NCBI GenBank assembly: GCA_003427395.1
Contig: BFEA01000246.1
Coordinates: 1,834,856 to 1,870,101 of the forward strand
Length of the DNA: 35,246 nt
Direction of reading: 5' to 3'
Source: Chara braunii
Taxonomy: Eukaryota; Streptophyta; Charophyceae; Charales; Characeae
The stretch's first letter is position 1. Every line of letters starts with the position of its first letter. Shown here one piece after another: positions 30,627 through 35,246 of the stretch. Both the position numbers and the translations under genes were made by a program. The notes under the pieces are model-generated. The model did not search any database and was not told the origin of the DNA. It was given only the letters and a program-made list of their open reading frames with translations.

Positions 30627-30630
<4 letters not shown>
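29756..30630. other. GC-rich DNA, possible regulatory region, no gene called
   Basis: AAACCACTAGTACTTGGCC (29781-29799) is inverted, with one indel, at 29970-29987. The 12-mer CGGGAAACGCCC is directly repeated at 29818-29829 and 29944-29955. A CACGTG hexamer lies at 30093-30098 and a GACGTGGC near 30122. A 67-codon frame at 30405-30608 starts with a basic N-terminus followed by a hydrophobic run (SSVLISVFVYIFVICGTL) that could span a membrane. I recognise no family and do not call it a gene. Confidence 0.3.
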
Positions 30631-30668
<38 letters not shown>

Positions 30669-30817
30669 TTTAGGTTATCATCCAAGGTGCTCGTCATCAC
30701 ACCATCATCATCTTGTAGTCCTCATAGGGCGTTGTGCATCATCATCATCATCATCATTACTGGCATCACCATCATCGTCATCAGTGCGTCATCAATATCA
30801 TCAACCTCATCATCGTC

Positions 30818-30849
<32 letters not shown>

Positions 30850-31010
30850 TATCGACATCATCATCATCATCGCTATCATCATCATCATCGCTATCATCAT
30901 CATCATCATCATTAGTTTGTAATCATAGGGGCTGTTGGTGCTGCTCTTTGGTATGATCAGCATCATCATTCCGTTTTCATTATCATCATCATCATCAGCT
31001 TGTTTTCATT
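30628..31010. repeat. ATC/CAT trinucleotide microsatellite cluster
   Basis: Long (ATC)n/(CAT)n runs at 30628-30668, 30738-30765, 30805-30915 and 30960-31000 are interrupted by short non-repeat phrases. CATAGGGCGTTG precedes two of the runs (30616 and 30723), and a diverged version (CATAGGGGCTGTTGG) follows a third near 30923, so whole blocks were duplicated. Frames through it read as poly-Ile, poly-His or poly-Ser and are not genes. Confidence 0.93.
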
Positions 31011-31475
31011 AGATGTTGCTCTGCATCGGCAGGTGAGTTGGTTGTCACCATCATTCTCATTATCATCGTCTTCAGGGTGCTGCCCATCGTCATCAACAAA
31101 ATCCAACAAAATCCAAGCGAAGGATATTTTGGTAAGTGTGTCATCAATAACTGTAGTCGGCTGGATCGGATTGTTCCCGGAGGGCTGAACGGTGGGAAGG
31201 GGGTGGGGGGAGCTCTATCCTGCAGGGGCATCGCAAGGTGGGGGGTGAATGTCTCAAAGAGGGTAGGGGCGGAGTAGGGGGTTGCCTTATTCTGGGGCAG
31301 GGACTGTGTGTGGGTCAACATCAGTCCCTGCGGAGGCGGAAATGGGCAAGGGGCGTGGGGGCATGCTTTAGGTGGGAACTGCGTGCTCCTGGGGAAAGGG
31401 GGGGAGAGGATTGGTCCTATATTGGTGCCGAGGGAGAGTGGGTGACTCTCCTCGGCGGAGGCAGTGTAGGGCTGA

Positions 31476-31521
31476 GGGGGAAGGGGTAGGGGGAGGGAGG
31501 GGTAGGGGGAGGGAGGGGCGC
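31476..31521 (+). repeat. G-run tract with two GGGGTAGGGGGAGGGAGG units
   Basis: The block GGGGTAGGGGGAGGGAGG occurs twice in succession. Several runs of three or more G at short spacing make a quadruplex plausible. It lies in generally G-rich, gene-free DNA from 31190 on. Confidence 0.75.
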
Positions 31522-31669
31522 TCTCTCTCTAAGAAATTTATCATCAAGTTTACTATAACTTTCCATTTGGTTGCCTCTCGAGGAGGTTGTAGGAATAGGT
31601 GTTATCTGGCAAGCCATCTGTGATCCTGCGAGGGGTGGTTGAAAAGTCGGTGGCCCTCGAAGACCGATG

Positions 31670-32337
31670 TTGGAGCAACGCTGGCCGGAGCCGGAGCCAG
31701 GTGGCACAACTCTGTGACCTAGCTTAGTGGGGTCGTGAGGCCTGGTAGAGAGCTCTGGGGCGCTGTTTGAGGGGGCAGTCCCAGTGGTCATCGGGGGTCA
31801 TAATTGGAGCAATGCTGGCCGGTGCTGGAGCAAGGTGGTGCAACTCTGTAACCTAACCTGAAGGGAGCATGAGGCCTGGAAGAGCTTCAGTTCGTGTTGA
31901 AATTAGCCATGCTGGTGGTGGTCGTAGGTGGATTGAATAGGTTTCACCTATCTGATTTGTGATGGGGAGCCTTTTTGACACACATATTGTATTGACTTGG
32001 CAGAGTCTGAATGGAAAAAAAAAAAAAAAGTCGGTTGTTCTTATGAATGTCTTAGGACTTTAGGGTTTCTTAGCAATCCATCTTAGGCGGTTTCGATGCT
32101 GTAATACTCAGTGATCTGTGGCCGTTCGATGCCAGAACGACGCTGGCCGGTGCTGGGGTGTTGCCCTGTAACCTGCTGATGCAGGAGCATGAGGCCTGGT
32201 AGAGAGATCTGGGGATGCTTTGGGTTGGGCATCCCAAGGGACGACCAAGGGTTGCTGCTGGGATGACGCTGGTCGGAGCTGGGGCGAGTTGTGTTGCCCT
32301 GTAACCCAGCAGGGTGGGGGCNTGAGGCCTNNAAGAG
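31670..32337 (+). repeat. Four related ~80-bp monomer cores in two pairs
   Basis: Cores lie at 31670-31750, 31803-31884, 32132-32204 and 32258-32337, so the spacing within pairs is 134 and 126 bp. Each has an ACGCTGG-CGG-like start, a CTGTAACC-like middle (CTGTGACC in the first) and a GAGGCCTGG-AGAG-like end. The pairs are separated by about 250 bp containing an A-run (32013-32028). The second pair is followed by a LINE-like 3' tail. The pairs may be two copies of one retroposed element with a dimeric body, or the remains of a local array. I see no RNA polymerase III boxes. Four ambiguous bases (32322, 32331-32332, 32348) fall in the last monomer. Confidence 0.8.
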
Positions 32338-32597
32338 CTCAGCAGGGNGTAAGACGGTGTTGGGAAGTCTTAGAAGGGTTTGTCAGGGAACCTGAGGGTA
32401 GTGAGCATTCGTAGGACCTCTGTGGCAGGTTATTGCATGAGTAATTCCCTAATAGGTCATTAGATACTCAGGATCCTCCCCATGTTTCTGAATCTCATCG
32501 TGTTCACAGATTGTTCTCAGCCAAAGCTGGGTAATGGCCCCGGTATCTCAAATGACCTCAAACGACCTCAAATGTTCTCAATGAGCTGTATAATTCG

Positions 32598-32672
32598 ATA
32601 TGGGACGCTGGGCCCGGTTCCCAGCACGTGCTACTCCCCACAAATAGACTGGAGCACTTGTTCAAAAAAAAA
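32598..32672 (+). mobile_element. Third LINE-family 3' tail, short and internally deleted
   Basis: GGGACGCTGGG-CCCGGTT-CCCAGC, CTCCCCAC-AATAGA-TGGAG and CACTTGTTC followed by A9 match the 3' ends of both LINE copies; the second hairpin is deleted. Nothing upstream matches LINE coding sequence. It is either a severely 5'-truncated LINE or a non-autonomous element that borrowed the LINE tail. Hairpin 1 (32607-32625) keeps its pairing by a double change, A-T to G-C. Confidence 0.8.
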
Positions 32673-32886
32673 GAAGTTTTAAAAGAAAAACACAGTCCAG
32701 GGAACCGCAAGAAGGAGCAAGTAACTGTTGTTTTACTTCATTTCTACAGCATGACCACGATCACACATTGCTAGAAGGAATTGAGGAAATGCAAGTACCG
32801 AGGGAAGGTGGTGGTCGCCGGCCTGCAATGGATGAAGTGCCGAGCGAAAAACACAGTTTTGGGAAAGGTTGTTACAAGTAGTACAG

Positions 32887-32951
32887 TAGTTCAGTGGTTA
32901 GAACACCGGTTGGAAATGCGGATTGTGTTATGACGTTGCAGGTTCAAAACT
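32887..32951 (+). repeat. tRNA-like sequence with A and B boxes, degenerate
   Basis: TAGTTCAGTGGTTAGAAC (32887-32904) has a perfect D-stem (GTTC/GAAC) and fits the A box. GGTTCAAAACTC from 32941 fits the B box. The 54-bp spacing would suit a tRNA with a long variable arm. The anticodon and T stems do not pair well, so this is a tRNA-derived repeat or pseudogene rather than a working tRNA gene. Confidence 0.5.
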
Positions 32952-33018
32952 CAATTGCAGCCTTGCGCATGGACACCGGCAAGGCATTAGAACGACGCAC
33001 GGCTGATGCACGGTAAGC

Positions 33019-33557
33019 TTATACTGACACTGCCTGTGCACCACCCAAGGGTTGTCCATGGTGTTGTATGTCGGGTCTTGATACTGCGTGGGTTGCTTGT
33101 GGCTGTGGCTCGTGGTTGTTCTGTTGATCTCCCCAGTCTGGCATATCACACACAGGGGCTGTTTCAATTGTTGCTCAAATGGTAGAGTCTTCAGGTCACA
33201 TGTCATAGATTACGGGTTCGAGTCTGGCTTGGGACTTTGGGGGGGTTCTTGTCCAGCTTGGCCTGTCATCTCTTCGAACGAACACATAGTTCCCTCTACA
33301 TAGCACTGCGCATACATGGCCTTCGGGCACGTACATCACGCTATATTATACTGACACTGCCTGCTCACCACCCAAGGGTTGTCCATGGTGTTGTATGTCG
33401 GGTCTTGATACTACGTGGGTTGAATGTGGCTGTTGCTCGTTGCTGCTCTGTTGATCTTCCCAGTCCGTCATATCTCACACGGGCTGTTTGCAATTGTTGC
33501 TCAAATGGTAGAGTCGTCAGGTCACATGTCATAGATCACGGGTTCGAGTCTGGCTTG
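33019..33557 (+). repeat. Duplicated tRNA-derived (SINE-like) unit, period 327 bp
   Basis: Unit 1 is 33019-33231 and unit 2 is 33346-33557, about 90 percent identical. Both begin TTATACTGACACTGCCTG and end GGGTTCGAGTCTGGCTTG. Near the end each has an A-box-like TTGCTCAAATGG with D-stem GCTC/GAGT (33171, 33497) and a B box GGTTCGAGTCT (33215, 33541), 44 bp apart as in a short-variable-arm tRNA. The anticodon stem is not preserved. Unit 2 continues into about 400 bp of unique DNA that ends at A18 (33951-33968), which could be the SINE body and tail. About 150 bp of non-tRNA sequence precedes the boxes in both units, so the duplication is larger than the tRNA-like part. Confidence 0.65.
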
Positions 33558-33950
33558 CCGCGGGCGCTGGCCTGCCTTGCTTAGGTAATCCTGCTGCAGT
33601 GGGTAGACTCTCTGAATTGGGCCTGTAGAAGATTGCATGAGCCTGGCATCCAAAGGTCCCGTACGGCAAAGGTTCCTCCACTTCCGCTTCCATCAGGGCT
33701 GGGAGGTTGGCCCAGCCTTGGTGCTTGTCACTGCTGTCTGGTCCAAGTTGCCCTTGATACTGGTAAGGTGATGGTCCTGAGTGCTGGTCACACTGAGGTA
33801 GGATAGTAGGGACAGGGGGTGCGCTGCGAGTATTAACGTGGGGATGGGCAGGGTAGGTTGCCTATCCTGTCAGGACAACCATTGGCTGCCGCTACTTGCA
33901 ATCACCGCGGGTCTGGTCCTTGGCCTCTACAACACCCTGGGCTTTTAGGA

Positions 33951-33968
33951 AAAAAAAAAAAAAAAAAA
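33951..33968 (+). repeat. Poly(A)18 tract, possible SINE tail
   Basis: 18 A follow GGGCTTTTAGG, about 400 bp downstream of the second B box. This fits a retroposed element ending here but does not prove it. No flanking duplication was recognised. Confidence 0.5.
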
Positions 33969-34727
33969 GGAAAAATGAGGATCCTAGAGAGCATGCTAAG
34001 TGGCCTCACCCCTTGGGGGGCAAGTGGTAACACGCCACAAGTATATTCCTGTGTCTTTTCAAGACAATAGAGGAGAGCTGCGTTGGGACAACGTACGTGG
34101 ACCAGTGCGGAAAGATATCTGATTCCCTGCTCAAAGTCACGGCAGAACCAAGTGACCTGTAAGTCGAAGGATGTGGCATGTGCAGTGGATCCGCGCGGAT
34201 CAGTCAGTGAACCCGCGTGGACAGATTTCAGATCTTCAGACTCAACGTCACGGTAGCGTTGCGAGTGGCAAAAACAGGAGTCGGCCCACGCAGTCTGAGT
34301 AACAGGAATCGGATTCACCCGAGCCCGAAAAAATGGAGGCATGCACCTAACCCGATAAGCGGGAACGGGCCTGGTGAAACCAGCCCCAAAAAAAGTTATG
34401 CAAATATTGTGGTTATTACTAGTTTTGTCTCATTTCTGCTTACTACGTCCGCGTGACAGCTTCGATCTCAGCACCAGTAGGCCCAAGGTAACTTGAAGCG
34501 TAACGTAGTTTGGAGTGACACGCATAGTGACGCATGAGGGGCCCTACCATACGCTCACCAGTGCGGTAGTTCCTCTTCTCTTTTTATGACTTTAAATAAA
34601 TTTAATTATTTAGAATTTAGAAAGTAGGATGAAAAGATAGTAAAAACAGTAGGAAAGGAGTACCAACTTACCTCAGTCTGAGTGGCGAATGAGTGAAAGG
34701 ATTGAGAACCTAGACAGTGTGTTGTTG

Positions 34728-34764
<37 letters not shown>

Positions 34765-35176
34765 CACTTGAAAAATGTCAATAATGCATGAGACTTAATG
34801 ATGAAAACAGCCTCTTCCGCCCTCCATAGGCTACAGATAAAGCATGACACAACTAGCTGTTTCTGATTTAAATCTCCTCTCTACCCAGCCAAGACAGGTG
34901 ATGCTGGGAGGATGGTGATTTCACCATGATAGTAAAACTCATGTCACCTTCTTCTCTATTATGTTCCATGTGTGATTTCTGATGACGCTCCCCAGAATGG
35001 ATATGGAGCCAGAGCCCTGGCAGTTTGTTCTGCCAGGAAGAAAAGAAAAGAAAAATCAACACTCTAGTGTGTGTCGAGACTTTATCGCCCCGGCAGTGCG
35101 TTCCAATTCCAAGTTGGCACAGCAGTGTGCTCCGAGGCTGCACAGACCAAGGCGAACTTGGCACACCAATGCATGC

Positions 35177-35179
<3 letters not shown>
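33969..35179. other. Anonymous DNA with a T34 tract, no gene recognised
   Basis: Frames are short or antisense to one another. T34 at 34731-34764 could be the tail of a minus-strand retrocopy, but nothing identifiable lies to its left. Weak repetition (GTGGAC and ACGTCACGG/AGTCACGG words) occurs at 34098-34260. No RNA gene was recognised. Confidence 0.5.

Positions 35180-35246
<67 letters not shown>
35180..35246. repeat. (AG)n microsatellite at the right window edge
   Basis: More than 30 AG units run to the end of the window, mirroring the left edge. Confidence 0.98.

Noticed and set aside
30624-30956. Poly-Ile/His/Ser frames
   Set aside because: They are translations of (ATC)n in different frames.
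17503-33643. GAAGATTGCATGAGC shared between the 182-bp units and 33630
   Set aside because: The match is about 15 bp with no similarity on either side; probably chance.
1-35246. CRISPR array, bacterial operon or phage content
   Set aside because: No regularly spaced short repeats, ribosome-binding sites or bacterial genes; all recognisable coding sequence is eukaryotic retrotransposon.

Overview
The window looks like repeat-rich nuclear DNA from a eukaryote, most likely a plant or streptophyte alga. The evidence is L1-type LINEs whose ORF1 has a DUF4283-like region plus a CCHC knuckle and whose ORF2 ends in a zf-RVT-like cluster, an LTR leader with a primer-binding site matching plant tRNA-Asp, hAT-type MITEs, tRNA-derived repeats and many poly(A)/poly(T) tracts. 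A Chara-like charophyte is my guess, at low confidence. Both ends run into (AG)n/(GA)n, which suggests that contig or scaffold edges fall in microsatellites. I find no intact host gene.

Layout. 1-5.2 kb: anonymous DNA with short duplications, ending in two 219-bp tandem monomers. 5.2-12.8 kb: LINE copy 1, truncated at its 5' end within ORF1 and ending in A37. 12.8-15.3 kb: AT-rich DNA without recognisable genes. 15.3-16.0 kb: a GC-richer island with a strongly self-complementary 140-bp block. 16-19.3 kb: anonymous DNA, a 182-bp tandem duplication and a pyrimidine-rich stretch with duplications. 19.28-19.84 kb: a 543-bp MITE with a perfect 8-bp target duplication. About 19.85-28.72 kb: LINE copy 2, the same family, interrupted by a second MITE (545 bp, also with a perfect 8-bp duplication) and by a 333-bp foldback element. 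28.7-29.8 kb: leader, primer-binding site and probable LTR of a minus-strand LTR retroelement. 30.6-31.0 kb: ATC microsatellites. 31.6-32.7 kb: four related monomers followed by a third, short copy of the LINE 3' tail. 32.9-34.0 kb: tRNA-like sequences, including a 327-bp-period duplication carrying A- and B-box motifs. 34.0-35.2 kb: nothing recognised apart from T34.

How the parts relate. The two LINE copies explain about 45 percent of the window and serve as references for each other. Aligning them dates both insertions in copy 2 as later than the LINE and gives the empty site of the second MITE. It also shows an ORF1 architecture with an extra helical module, duplicated in copy 1, and a conserved C-terminal module next to ORF2. 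Both LINEs are dead. Copy 1 has FAND instead of FADD in RT motif C; copy 2 has Tyr instead of the motif A Asp and further losses in the endonuclease. The LINE 3' UTR ends in two hairpins, and the short third copy carries a compensatory base-pair change in the first, which suggests that this RNA structure was selected, probably for recognition by the RT.
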